64,000 bases of DNA from NCBI RefSeq assembly GCF_024734405.1, contig NZ_CP059556.1, forward strand, positions 62,001 through 126,000, written 5' to 3'. The notes beneath the pieces are model-generated. The model ran no database searches. It worked only from the letters and a program-made list of their open reading frames with translations, and was not told where the DNA came from. This stretch comes from Saccharopolyspora gregorii (GTDB lineage Bacteria; Actinomycetota; Actinomycetes; Mycobacteriales; Pseudonocardiaceae). Below are positions 24,987 through 33,140 of this stretch, piece by piece. The translations under genes and the position numbers were made by a program. Numbering within the stretch: position 1 is the stretch's first letter; each line of letters begins with the position of its first letter.

Positions 24987-25373
24987 GTGAGCTCCACGGG
25001 CCAGAGCGACCCCAGCCCCGGCAGCGACCCCAGCGCCAGCGGCGACCCAGGTCCCGCCATCGACGCCGAGACCTGGGCGGCCGCGCAGAACAGCCCCGAA
25101 TTCGCCACGCTCCGGCAACGGCTGCGCAAATTCGTCTTCCCGGTATCGGCGATCTTCCTCGTCTGGTACCTGATCTACGTCCTGCTCGCCGACTACGCGC
25201 ACGGGTTCATGAGCATCAAGCTCATCGGCAACATCAACGTGGGCCTGGTGCTCGGGCTGCTGCAGTTCGTCTCCACCTTCCTCATCACGACGCTCTACGT
25301 CCGGTACGCCAACAAGAACCTGGACCCGGTCGCCGAGCAGATCCGCGAACGCGTCGAAGGAGAGCAGCGGTGA
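24987..25373 (+). CDS. DUF485 (YjcH-like) membrane protein
   Basis: A 128-residue DUF485 protein. After a Ser/Pro/Asp-rich N-terminus come ETWAAAQNSPEFATLRQRLR, the family entry motif, then two transmembrane segments (FPVSAIFLVWYLIYVLLADY and VGLVLGLLQFVSTFLITTLY). It ends VRYANKNLDPVAEQIRERVE. DUF485 proteins are encoded just before acetate permeases and are thought to be accessory subunits. GTG 24987 has AGGAGG 6 bases upstream. Its stop overlaps the ActP start (GTGA), indicating coupled translation. Confidence 0.92.
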   Translation: MSSTGQSDPSPGSDPSASGDPGPAIDAETWAAAQNSPEFATLRQRLRKFVFPVSAIFLVWYLIYVLLADYAHGFMSIKLIGNINVGLVLGLLQFVSTFLITTLYVRYANKNLDPVAEQIRERVEGEQR

Positions 25374-27010
25374 CCACACTCCAGGCCGCCCACCCGTTCC
25401 TCGCGCAGCAGACCGACACCGCGTCCAACCGGTGGCTCAACATCGGCATCTTCGGGCTGTTCGTGCTGGTCACGCTGGTCATCGTGTTCCGCGCCAGCCG
25501 CAACACGCGCACCGCCTCGGACTACTACGCGGCGGGCCGGGCGTTCAGCGGGCCGCAGAACGGCATCGCGATCTCCGGTGACTACCTGTCGGCGGCGTCG
25601 TTCCTCGGCATCGCCGGGGCCATCGCCGTGTACGGCTACGACGGGTTCCTCTACTCGATCGGCTTCCTCGTCGCCTGGCTGGTGGCGCTGCTGCTGGTCG
25701 CGGAGCTGCTGCGCAACACCGGCCGCTACACGATGGCCGACGTGCTCAGCTTCCGGATGCGGGAACGCCCGGTGCGCACCGCCGCCTCGCTGTCCACCCT
25801 GGCGGTCTCGTTCTTCTACCTGCTCGCCCAGATGGCCGGCGCCGGCGGGCTCATCGCGCTGCTGCTCGGCATCGAGAGCAAGGGCCAGCAGGCCATCGTG
25901 ATCGCCGTCGTCGGCGCGCTGATGATCCTGTACGTGCTGGTCGGTGGCATGAAGGGCACCACCTGGGTGCAGATCATCAAGGCCGCGCTGCTCATCGCGG
26001 GCGCGTTCGTGATGACCCTCTGGGTGCTCGGCCACTACGGGTTCAACCTGTCCGGGCTGCTCGGGGCCGCCGTGGAGCGGGCCGGTGCCGGTGGTGAGGA
26101 GCTGCTCAACCCGGGCGCGCAGTACGGGGCCAGCAGCACCAGCAGGCTCGACTTCGTCTCGCTGGGCATCGCGCTGGTGCTCGGCACCGCAGGGCTGCCG
26201 CACGTGCTGATGCGCTTCTACACGGTGCCCACCGCGAAGGAAGCCCGCCGCTCCGTGGTGTGGGCGATCTGGCTGATCGGGCTGTTCTACCTGTTCACGC
26301 TGGTGCTCGGCTACGGCGCCGGGGCCATGGTCGGGCCCGAGGCGATCAAGGACGCGCCGGGCGGCGTGAACTCGGCGGCACCGCTGCTGGCGCTGCAGCT
26401 GGGCGGCCCGCTGCTGCTCGGGTTCATCTCCGCGGTCGCGTTCGCGACCATCCTCGCCGTCGTCGCCGGCCTCACGATCACCGCTTCGGCGTCGTTCGCG
26501 CACGACATCTACGCCAACGTGCTCAAGAAGGGGAAGGTCGACGACAAGAACCAGGAGGTGAAGGTCGCGCGGATCACCGCGGTGGTGATCGGCATCGTCT
26601 CGATCCTCGGCGGCATCGCGGCGAACGGGCAGAACGTGGCGTTCCTGGTGGCGCTGGCGTTCGCGGTCGCGGCCTCGGCGAACCTGCCGACGCTGCTGTA
26701 CTCGCTGTTCTGGAAGCGGTTCAACACCACCGGGGCGCTGTGGAGCATCTACGGCGGGCTCGCGGTGACCATCGTGCTGATCGTGTTCTCGCCCGCGGTG
26801 AGCGGCGACGAGGAGGCGATGTTCCCGGCGCTGGACTTCGCGTGGTTCCCGCTGAAGAACCCCGGGCTGATCTCGATCCCGGTGTCCTTCCTGCTCGGCT
26901 ACCTCGGGACCGTCCTGAGCAAGGAGCCGCACAACGCGGCGAAGTACGCGGAGATGGAGGTCCGCTCGCTCACCGGGGCGGGCGCCGAGAAGTCCACCCC
27001 GCAGCACTGA
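25370..27010 (+). CDS. actP: Cation/acetate symporter
   Basis: A 546-residue solute:sodium symporter close to ActP, which imports acetate and glycolate with Na+ or H+. It shows NGIAISGDYLSAASFLGIAG, the TMAD motif in RYTMADVLSFRM, AGLPHVLMRFYTVP and AFATILAVVAGLTITASASF, with about 13 transmembrane segments. It is coupled to the DUF485 gene. The pair DUF485-ActP plus the paralogous pair 2 kb upstream suggests two transporters with different affinity or substrate under one regulatory unit. Upstream sequences include a CRP-like box and a 16-base palindrome. Confidence 0.93.
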   Translation: MTTLQAAHPFLAQQTDTASNRWLNIGIFGLFVLVTLVIVFRASRNTRTASDYYAAGRAFSGPQNGIAISGDYLSAASFLGIAGAIAVYGYDGFLYSIGFLVAWLVALLLVAELLRNTGRYTMADVLSFRMRERPVRTAASLSTLAVSFFYLLAQMAGAGGLIALLLGIESKGQQAIVIAVVGALMILYVLVGGMKGTTWVQIIKAALLIAGAFVMTLWVLGHYGFNLSGLLGAAVERAGAGGEELLNPGAQYGASSTSRLDFVSLGIALVLGTAGLPHVLMRFYTVPTAKEARRSVVWAIWLIGLFYLFTLVLGYGAGAMVGPEAIKDAPGGVNSAAPLLALQLGGPLLLGFISAVAFATILAVVAGLTITASASFAHDIYANVLKKGKVDDKNQEVKVARITAVVIGIVSILGGIAANGQNVAFLVALAFAVAASANLPTLLYSLFWKRFNTTGALWSIYGGLAVTIVLIVFSPAVSGDEEAMFPALDFAWFPLKNPGLISIPVSFLLGYLGTVLSKEPHNAAKYAEMEVRSLTGAGAEKSTPQH

Positions 27011-27088
27011 TCGCCTGGGCGGACCGCCCGTCCAGCCGAGTGGACGGGCGGCCCGCCCCACCTCACGACGGGCCCACGGGCGGCGTGG

Positions 27089-27094
27089 CAGCAT
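27089..27094 (+). promoter_or_regulatory. Leaderless-type -10 (CAGCAT) of the rhodanese gene
   Basis: CAGCAT ends 7 bases before GTG 27102, with no ribosome site between. Confidence 0.4.
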
Positions 27095-27101
27095 CGGGTC
27101 C

Positions 27102-27455
27102 GTGACTACCCCGATGCAAGTACCCGGCGTGCCGCCGGAGGAGCTGCCCGCCGAGCTGCCGGACGCGAAGTCGGTGCTGCTGGACGTGCGGGAGAACGAC
27201 GAGTGGGCCGCGGGCCACGCCCCGGGCGCGCTGCACATCCCGATGAACGAGGTGCCGCAGCGCCTCGACGAGATCCCCGAGGCCGACCAGGTCTACGTGG
27301 TGTGCCGCTCCGGCGGCCGGTCCGCGCGGGTCACGGCCTACCTGAACGCGAACGGCTGGGACGCGGTGAACGTGGAGCGCGGCATGAACGGCTGGTCGGC
27401 GATCGGCCGTCCGGTGGTGTCGGACGAGCCCGGCGCCGACCCGATCGTGCTGTGA
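27102..27455 (+). CDS. Rhodanese-like domain protein
   Basis: A 117-residue single rhodanese domain. The catalytic Cys loop is CRSGGRSAR, after VYVV, with the entry strand VLLDVRENDEWAAGHAPGALHIP and the closing NVERGMNGWSAIGRP. Single-domain rhodaneses carry sulfane sulfur as a Cys persulfide for sulfur trafficking or detoxification in the cytoplasm. Start GTG 27102 is set by the -10 hexamer just upstream. The stop overlaps the start of the DUF4328 gene by 4 bases (GTGA), so the two form an operon. Confidence 0.93.
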   Translation: MTTPMQVPGVPPEELPAELPDAKSVLLDVRENDEWAAGHAPGALHIPMNEVPQRLDEIPEADQVYVVCRSGGRSARVTAYLNANGWDAVNVERGMNGWSAIGRPVVSDEPGADPIVL

Positions 27456-28378
27456 CGACGCCGCCGGACCGCCCGGCCGGATCGGGCCTGCGGGTGGAGT
27501 GGGTGGCCACTCCGCCCGGTGGCCTGCGGCCGCGGCGCCGCGCGCGCCCACCGGCCCGCTATTCGGGCCCGCCGTCCTACCCGGGCGTCCCCCGCTGGGG
27601 TTTTCCGCTGCTGGGCTGGCGGTGGCCGTTGGCGTTGCCGACGCGCCCGCAGGTCGACCCGGTGCAGCGGGTGACGTGGCTGTCGGCGATGTCGTGGTCG
27701 GCGTTGTGGCTGATGGCGGCGGTGTCCGGCGTGGCGGCGGTGGCCGAGGCCTGGCGGTACGGCCTGCTGCTGATGAGCCGCGGTTCGGCGTTGTCGAAGG
27801 TGGCGCTGGACCTGTCGGACACGCTGGTGGTGACCTCGGGCGTGCTGAGCTGGCTGCTCGGCGCGACCAGCGGGGTGTTCGCGGTGCTGTGGCTGGTGTG
27901 GGCGCGGCGCGCGTCGGCGCGGCAGCTGGAGGTGGCGCCGCGCCGCCCGGAGTGGCAGGTCGTCGCGGGCGTCCTGGTACCGGGCTGGAACCTGGTGGCG
28001 CCGGGCACGGCGCTGGCGGAGCTGGAGCACGGGGTGCTGGTGGCGGCCGGTGCGCGTCGTGCGGCGGAGCGTCCGCGGCCGTCGCGGCTGGTCGGGTGGT
28101 GGTGGGGTTCGTGGGCGTTGAGCCTGCTGCTGGGCTGGGCCGCGCTGCTGTGGGGCTTCCGGGACGGCGTGCAGGCGATGGCGGACGGCGTGGTGCTGCA
28201 CTTCTGGGCGGACGTGGCGGCGGCCGCGTGCGCGGTGCTGGCGATGCGGGTGATCACATACGTGACGAGCCTGCTGGTGCCGTCGGACCCGACGCTGCTG
28301 GCGCGCCCGCGCGTCGTCGGCGTCCGCGGTGCCCCGGAACCGCCGCGCGCGGCTCGCCCGGCGGACGCCCCCCGCTGA
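27452..28378 (+). CDS. DUF4328-type multi-helix membrane protein
   Basis: A 308-residue protein. A proline/arginine-rich cytoplasmic N-terminus of about 70 residues precedes four to six transmembrane segments, among them LSAMSWSALWLMAAVSGVAA, SGVLSWLLGATSGVFAVLWL and a segment around GWAALLWGF. The motif RPEWQVVAGVLVPGWNLVAP is the conserved core of DUF4328, in which a 'PGWN' segment links helices. The function is unknown. It is translationally coupled to the upstream rhodanese gene, so it may share a sulfur- or redox-related context, but nothing in the protein itself proves this. Confidence 0.78.
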   Translation: MTTPPDRPAGSGLRVEWVATPPGGLRPRRRARPPARYSGPPSYPGVPRWGFPLLGWRWPLALPTRPQVDPVQRVTWLSAMSWSALWLMAAVSGVAAVAEAWRYGLLLMSRGSALSKVALDLSDTLVVTSGVLSWLLGATSGVFAVLWLVWARRASARQLEVAPRRPEWQVVAGVLVPGWNLVAPGTALAELEHGVLVAAGARRAAERPRPSRLVGWWWGSWALSLLLGWAALLWGFRDGVQAMADGVVLHFWADVAAAACAVLAMRVITYVTSLLVPSDPTLLARPRVVGVRGAPEPPRAARPADAPR

Positions 28379-28505
28379 TCCGACCGCAGGCGAACGACCC
28401 ACCAGAAGCCCCACCAGGCGTCCAGCCGTACTGGGCGGGTGGCCCGTTCACCTGGCGGGCCTCCGGCGTGGTGGGCTCGGGAGGGCGGTCGGGATAATGC
28501 CCGGC

Positions 28506-29324
28506 ATGGCTTCCCCGCAGGTCGTCGCGCACCGCGGTGCGTCGGCGGAACGCGCCGAGCACACCCTCGGCGCCTACCAGGTGGCCCTGGACCAGGGGGC
28601 CGACGCGCTGGAGTGCGATGTCCGGGTCACCCGGGACGGGCACCTGGTGTGCGTGCACGACCGCCGGGTGGACCGCACCTCCTCGGGCCGCGGCGTGGTG
28701 AGCGAGTTGACGTTGCCCGCGATGTCCCGCTTCGACTTCGCGCACTGGCACCACGAGCTGCCGGAGTCGGCGGACGAGCTGGTGTTCGAGCCGCGGGCGA
28801 GCGCGGCGGTGGGCGCCGCGCAGCGCCGCATCCTGACCTTCGACGACCTGCTGGGCCTGGTGCGCGCGCAGCGCAGGCGGATCCGGTTGTTCGCGGAGAC
28901 GAAGCACCCGGTGCGCTACGCGGGCCTGGTGGAGGCGAAGTTGACGGCGGCGCTGGCCCGGCACGGCGTGTCGGCGCCCGCGCACAAGGACGAGTCGCCG
29001 GTGGTGATGATGTCGTTCTCGTCGGCGGCGGTGCGCCGGTTCCGGGCGGACGCGCCGGGCGTGCCGACGGTGCTGCTGTTCGACCGGGCGTCGCGCGCGG
29101 TGCGGGCGGGGGAGCTGCCGCGCTGGGCCGACCTGGCGGGCCCGAGCATCCGGTTGCTGCGCCGGGACCCGGAGCTGGCGGGCCGGTGGGCGGCGCGGGG
29201 CCGGGACACCTACTGCTGGACGGTGGACGACCCGGCGGACGTGGAGCTGTGCCGCCGCGCGGGGGTGCGGTTCGTGGCGACGAACCGGCCGGGTGCGACG
29301 CGGCTGCGGTTGTCGGGCGGCTGA
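28506..29324 (+). CDS. Glycerophosphodiester phosphodiesterase
   Basis: A 272-residue GDPD that cleaves glycerophosphodiesters to glycerol-3-phosphate and an alcohol. It has the AHRGASAERAEHTLGAY motif with the catalytic His-Arg-Gly, DALECDVRVTRDGHLVCVHD with the metal-binding acids and second His, and the barrel-closing CWTVDDPADVELC and GVRFVATNRP. There is no signal peptide, so it is probably cytoplasmic. ATG 28506 places VVAHRG at residues 6-11; the in-frame ATG 28497 is an alternative with a better-spaced GGGAGG. It stands alone, 71 bases before the SEC-C gene. Confidence 0.92.
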   Translation: MASPQVVAHRGASAERAEHTLGAYQVALDQGADALECDVRVTRDGHLVCVHDRRVDRTSSGRGVVSELTLPAMSRFDFAHWHHELPESADELVFEPRASAAVGAAQRRILTFDDLLGLVRAQRRRIRLFAETKHPVRYAGLVEAKLTAALARHGVSAPAHKDESPVVMMSFSSAAVRRFRADAPGVPTVLLFDRASRAVRAGELPRWADLAGPSIRLLRRDPELAGRWAARGRDTYCWTVDDPADVELCRRAGVRFVATNRPGATRLRLSGG

Positions 29325-29395
29325 CCCGGGACGTCGGCCGCGGTGGCGGCTCGATAGCGTCGGTGGGTCTTGTCACAGCTGCGAGGAGGCTTCGA

Positions 29396-30346
29396 GTGTC
29401 GAAGCGTACGGCCACCCCGTCCCAGCGAGCTGAGGGCGCCGTCGGCCCGAGGCAGCCTTGCCCGTGCGGGTCGGGGAAGCGCTACAAGGCGTGCCACGGC
29501 AAGGCGGGCGGCGCCACCGATGTGATCGTGACCAGGCCATTCGAGGGGCTCGCCGCGGAGGGCGATCTGGTCGCGCTGCGCGAGTTCGTGCCGTCGGCGA
29601 CGGCACGGCTGCCGCTGCTGTCCGGCCCGGAGGTAACGGTCGCGTCGGTGCTGCCGATGGCGGCGGCCGCGGTGGGCCGCACGGACGGGCAGGCGTTCAT
29701 CGGCCTCCAGGTGCAGACCCGTTCGGGTGATTTGAGCCGGGACCTGGCCCGCGCGATCGAGTGGGTACAGCAGGCGGAGCCGGGCCAGTCGCTGCCGGTG
29801 GTGGGCCCGGAGCCGGCGCAGGCGGAGGTCCGGACGCGCCTGCAGGACCTGCTCGACCCGGCGGCGGAGCTGGACGTGCAGCTGCACGAGGACTTCGCGT
29901 GGTGGCTGCCGGAGGGCACCGAGGCGACCGGCGAGGTCGCGCTGTCCCTGGAGCGGGCGAACGCGGCGATCATGCCCACGGAGCGGTTGACCGCGGAGGG
30001 CGCGCGCTCGGCGTACTGGGTGGACCCGGGCGAGAAGGCGCACCTGCGCTGGGTGCGCCCGGAGCCGGAGGAGAAGTTGCTGGCCGCGCTGGCCCGCCTG
30101 TCGGCGCGCGGTGAGCTGGCGCTGGACGCGGACAGCCGGTTCGCGGGTTCGTTCCGCGCGCACGGCGTGCTGGTGCCGGTGTGGGACCTGGACCGGGACA
30201 AGCACCCCCGGGAGTGGAACGAGCCGGCCGCGGCGCTGGGCCGCCGGTTGGCGGAAGCGCTGGAGTCCCTGGAGGACTCGCCGCTGGACGCGACCGAGCG
30301 CCGGTCCCGCGACGGGCTGCGCGGCCGCCAGGTCACCTTGCGCTGA
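29396..30346 (+). CDS. DUF5926-type protein with N-terminal SEC-C zinc motif
   Basis: A 316-residue protein. Residues about 20-35 carry the SEC-C zinc motif CPCGSGKRYKACHG, which in SecA binds zinc and contacts SecB or ribosomes. The rest is an acidic/hydrophobic domain of about 270 residues, with DVIVTRPFEGLAAEGDLVAL near its start and EDFAWWLPEG and HGVLVPVWDLDRD later. This combination is the actinobacterial DUF5926 family, whose function is unknown. GTG 29396 has GAGGAGG 8 bases upstream; TAGCGT at 29354 is a likely -10. Confidence 0.85.
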   Translation: MSKRTATPSQRAEGAVGPRQPCPCGSGKRYKACHGKAGGATDVIVTRPFEGLAAEGDLVALREFVPSATARLPLLSGPEVTVASVLPMAAAAVGRTDGQAFIGLQVQTRSGDLSRDLARAIEWVQQAEPGQSLPVVGPEPAQAEVRTRLQDLLDPAAELDVQLHEDFAWWLPEGTEATGEVALSLERANAAIMPTERLTAEGARSAYWVDPGEKAHLRWVRPEPEEKLLAALARLSARGELALDADSRFAGSFRAHGVLVPVWDLDRDKHPREWNEPAAALGRRLAEALESLEDSPLDATERRSRDGLRGRQVTLR

Positions 30347-30466
30347 CGCGGTTCCCCGGGCCGGGAGCGCGCTGGGCCGTTCGAGTGAATGAGCCTCGTT
30401 CCGGCAACCGCGCCCCCCGGCCTCGCGTGTCCTCTTCGCAGCGAAAGCCCGGGGAGGGGAGGCGGC

Positions 30467-31042
30467 GTGACCGCTCACATGCCTGCCGTGCGCGCCTCGT
30501 CGGAGGCCTCGGTGGGCTGGTCGCGCCCGGCACTGCAAGGGGATATGGCGACGGAGGACGATTTCGCGGAGTTCGTGCGCGTCGCCCTGCCGGGCTTGAT
30601 GCGCTACGGCCACGCGTTGACGGGGAACCCGCACGACGCGGCCGATCTGGTGCAGACGGTGCTGGAGAAGGTCGGCGCGCGCTGGGCGAGGATCCGGCAG
30701 CAGTGCGAGGAGCCGCGCGCGTACGTGCGCAAGGCGATGGCGAACGCGCACGTGAGCCGGTGGCGGCGGGCCCGCCGGGAGACGTTGCTGGCCGAGTTCC
30801 CGGACGTGCCCGCGGTGGAGTCGCCGGATCGGTTGGAGAACGAGCCGCTGTGGCAGGCGCTGCGCGGGTTGCCGCCGCGGCAGCGCGCCGTGGTGGTGCT
30901 GCGCTACTACGAAGGATTGTCGGAGGCGGAGATCGCCGACACCCTCGGCGTCAGCGCGGGCACGGTGAAGAGCCAGGCCAGCAAGGCGCTGGCCACGTTG
31001 CGCCGCAGGCTCGGCCCGGTGTTCGAGGGCGGTGGGGTGTGA
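30467..31042 (+). CDS. SigE-family ECF RNA polymerase sigma factor
   Basis: A 191-residue extracytoplasmic-function sigma factor. Region 2 is DDFAEFVRVALPGLMRYGHA onward through HDAADLVQTVLEKVGARW. Region 4 is LRGLPPRQRAVVVLRYYEGL onward to SEAEIADTLGVSAGTVKSQ, a helix-turn-helix. GTG 30467 is chosen because GGGGAGG lies immediately upstream; ATG 30545 would start closer to region 2 but has poor spacing to AAGGGG. The stop overlaps the next gene's ATG (TGATG), indicating a coupled pair. The signal and regulon are unknown. Confidence 0.9.
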   Translation: MTAHMPAVRASSEASVGWSRPALQGDMATEDDFAEFVRVALPGLMRYGHALTGNPHDAADLVQTVLEKVGARWARIRQQCEEPRAYVRKAMANAHVSRWRRARRETLLAEFPDVPAVESPDRLENEPLWQALRGLPPRQRAVVVLRYYEGLSEAEIADTLGVSAGTVKSQASKALATLRRRLGPVFEGGGV

Positions 31043-31554
31043 TGGGCGACCTCGACGACGAGCTGCGCCGGATGTTCGCGGACGACCGGCTGGAGGTGCC
31101 GGTCCGCACGGGAGCCGAGTGGTCGCTGGTGGCGGGCGCGCGCCGGCGGCGCAAGCGGCAGACGACGCTGGCCGCGGTGGGCGGCGTGCTGGCGATGGGG
31201 GTGCTGTTCGGCGGGGGAGCGGTGCTGGTGGCGCGGCCGGATCCGGGGCCGGTGCGCCCGGCGGTGCCGCCGGTGGTGGGCACGTCGGTGCCCTCGCCGG
31301 TGCAGCCCCCGATCCCGCTGCCGACGTCCCCGCCGGTGCCCGCGGATCCGGCGCCGGGCGGCGGCTGGGTGCCGCGCTGGTCGCCGCCGGAGCGGGGCGA
31401 TCCGGCGGAGGACGCCGAGGACGAGCGGTTGTCGATCCTGCGGCAGGTCACCTCGGAACCGGAGTCCACGTCCGCGGAGCCGTCCGAACCGTCCGAGCCG
31501 CAACCGACGTCGGAACCGACGGAGCCGTCCACCGAACCGTCCGACCCGGGCTGA
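31042..31554 (+). CDS. Membrane protein paired with the ECF sigma factor (putative anti-sigma)
   Basis: A 170-residue bitopic protein. The cytoplasmic part (about 42 residues, LDDELRRMFADDRLEVPVRT) ends in an RRRRKR stretch. One transmembrane segment follows (TLAAVGGVLAMGVLFGGGAV), then an extracytoplasmic Pro/Ser/Thr/Glu-rich tail with (EPT/EPS)n repeats. Position, one-base overlap with the sigma gene and topology fit an anti-sigma factor. There is no zinc-binding HxxxCxxC motif, so it is not a ZAS-type anti-sigma. The short N-terminal helix would have to hold the sigma factor. No known domain is recognised. Confidence 0.7.
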   Translation: MGDLDDELRRMFADDRLEVPVRTGAEWSLVAGARRRRKRQTTLAAVGGVLAMGVLFGGGAVLVARPDPGPVRPAVPPVVGTSVPSPVQPPIPLPTSPPVPADPAPGGGWVPRWSPPERGDPAEDAEDERLSILRQVTSEPESTSAEPSEPSEPQPTSEPTEPSTEPSDPG

Positions 31555-31566
31555 CCCGGAACGCGC

Positions 31567-31600
31567 GACGGCCCCCGGCTCGGGTGAGCAGGGGGCCGTC
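31567..31600. terminator. Hairpin between the sigma pair and ferritin
   Basis: A 10-bp perfect stem GACGGCCCCC/GGGGGCCGTC (31567-31576, 31591-31600) with a 14-base loop. It sits in the 71-base convergent gap and can serve both strands. Confidence 0.75.
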
Positions 31601-31625
31601 GGCCGCTGTGGTGGGTGCGGTCAGC

Positions 31626-32186
31626 TCAGAGCGCTCCGCCCGCGGCGGGCGGCGCGGTGGGGTCGGCGCCCTCGTCGCCGACGGTCTCGCGGGCGAGGAA
31701 GTTCTCCACGTCGAACAGGTTGCCGCCGGAGCGGTCGACGACGGCCAGCAGCGTGGACATCTGCGAGACCTCCTCGACCTGCTCCTTGAGGAACCACTGG
31801 AGGAACTGCTCGCCGAGGTAGTCGCCTTCGTCGCGGGCGGCCTTGGCCAGCGTCACGATCTCCTGGGTGACCTCGCGCTCCTGCTCCAGGGCGAGGGCGA
31901 CGAGCTCCCGGGTCTCGGTGAAGTCGTTGCGGACCTCTTCGATGGACGGGATGGCGACCTTGATGTCGTTGTCCATCAGGTACTGCACGATCATCATGGC
32001 GTGGTTGCGTTCTTCGATCGACTGGCGGTAGAAGTGCGCGGCCAGCCGGGGCAGGTCTTCGTTGTCGAACCACACCGCGACCGCGAGGTACTGCTGCGAG
32101 GCGGTGAGCTCGTTGCGCACCTGGTCCTGCAACAACTGGTGGAATCGGGATTCGCGGGGCTGGATCTTCTTTGCGGTGGTGGGCAT
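31626..32186 (-). CDS. bfrB: Ferritin (BfrB-like)
   Basis: A 186-residue non-haem ferritin that oxidises Fe(II) and stores ferric iron in a 24-subunit shell. Ferroxidase ligands are visible in NELTASQQYLAVAVWFD, the SIEERNHAMM motif (Glu and His) and EQEREVTQEI; FLKEQVEEVSQM is the fourth helix. A C-terminal extension, GDEGADPTAPPAAGGAL, resembles the longer mycobacterial BfrB. ATG 32186 (MPTTAKKIQ) is the likely start. Two tandem IdeR-like boxes lie 75-113 bases upstream, the arrangement known from mycobacterial bfrB where iron-loaded IdeR activates the gene. Confidence 0.93.
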   Translation of the reverse strand: MPTTAKKIQPRESRFHQLLQDQVRNELTASQQYLAVAVWFDNEDLPRLAAHFYRQSIEERNHAMMIVQYLMDNDIKVAIPSIEEVRNDFTETRELVALALEQEREVTQEIVTLAKAARDEGDYLGEQFLQWFLKEQVEEVSQMSTLLAVVDRSGGNLFDVENFLARETVGDEGADPTAPPAAGGAL

Positions 32187-32260
32187 GGCATGAAGAATAC
32201 GCTCCAATTGACACCTCGCAATTCGTCAGGTAACCCTTGGAAATGTTCGCCGAACCTTGG

Positions 32261-32299
32261 TTAAGTTTACTTTGCCTGATTTCGGCAAGGCAATCCTAA
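32261..32299 (-). promoter_or_regulatory. Tandem IdeR/DtxR-like boxes of bfrB
   Basis: TTAAGTTTACTTTGCCTGA (32261-32279; about 14 of 19 match on the minus strand) and TTCGGCAAGGCAATCCTAA (32281-32299; 16 of 19 match) resemble the iron box TTAGGTTAGGCTAACCTAA. They are 20 bases apart and lie 75-113 bases upstream of bfrB. Confidence 0.7.
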
Positions 32300-32338
32300 G
32301 TGGATTTGCGGTGGCCGGTACCGCGGTTGTCGGCAGTG

Positions 32339-33055
32339 TCATCGGGATGCCTCCCTGGGCTGCGGGCAGCCTGACGTCAAGGCCGGGCAGTGGAACAGGT
32401 CGAGGTTGCGGTGCGCGAGCCGGCCCATGATGAATTCGGGAACGAGCTCACGGGATCGGTCCAGCCAGCGGGCCAATGTCAAGATCGTGACCGCGGATGC
32501 GCCGGCCGACCGCAATGCGACTGCTGCGCTCTGGGCATTGCCGCCCGTGGTCCAGGTGTCGTCGATGAGCAGTACGTGATGCTCTGCCGGATTGGCGCCG
32601 GGGTTGATTTTCCACATTCCGGGAACCAATTCCCTAGGTGTCCTGCGGAATTCGGCGCCGGGGCCCAGGGAGATCTCTGCATGCGGTTCGCCGGGTGGAG
32701 CCATGGTTCGGATTGCCGGAAGGACGACGGCGTGCAGGAGGGGGTGCGCGCCTGGCGATCGGGTGGAGGGGACGACCGCCCACGCGCTGATCGGTTTTCC
32801 GGTCGCCTGCTGAATGCACCGCGCGTGCAAGCCGACACCCAGGCGTGCCAGCAGCTCCAGTCGCTTCGTCCCGGCCTGGGTGGCCGCCGGAGTCTTGTAG
32901 GTGTGCATCAAGTGGCCCGACTGAGCACCTTTGATCGCGTACACGAGAGGTACGACGAGGTCCGCTGGTGCGACTCCGAGCTGGCGAGCGTGCTGGACCG
33001 TCTTGTTGCACCGGAAGCACCGGTCGAACTGGGGCTGCACCGGCGTGGTGCACAC
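32339..33055 (-). CDS. ComF/PRTase-like phosphoribosyltransferase domain protein, start uncertain
   Basis: A protein of at least 238 residues. It has a C-terminal type I phosphoribosyltransferase motif VLLIDDTWTTGGNAQSAAVA (PRPP loop with the paired Asp) and an N-terminal FDRCFRC half zinc ribbon. The only canonical start in the open frame is GTG 33055. Yet the frame stays open for another 117 bases and encodes LDELAARVGGGFLRNTLRLR then GITCRVC, which supplies the missing CxxC of the ribbon. So either the true start is non-canonical or the 5' end is damaged. GC is lower than the neighbours (58% by hand count at 32581-32640). It sits directly downstream of a DprA-like gene, probably one unit. 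Function unknown. Confidence 0.75.
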   Translation of the reverse strand: MCTTPVQPQFDRCFRCNKTVQHARQLGVAPADLVVPLVYAIKGAQSGHLMHTYKTPAATQAGTKRLELLARLGVGLHARCIQQATGKPISAWAVVPSTRSPGAHPLLHAVVLPAIRTMAPPGEPHAEISLGPGAEFRRTPRELVPGMWKINPGANPAEHHVLLIDDTWTTGGNAQSAAVALRSAGASAVTILTLARWLDRSRELVPEFIMGRLAHRNLDLFHCPALTSGCPQPREASR

Positions 33056-33140
33056 GCGACAGGTGATCCCCCGCAGGCGCAGCGTGTTCCGGAGGAAGCC
33101 GCCACCGACGCGGGCCGCGAGCTCGTCTAATTGCCCCGGC

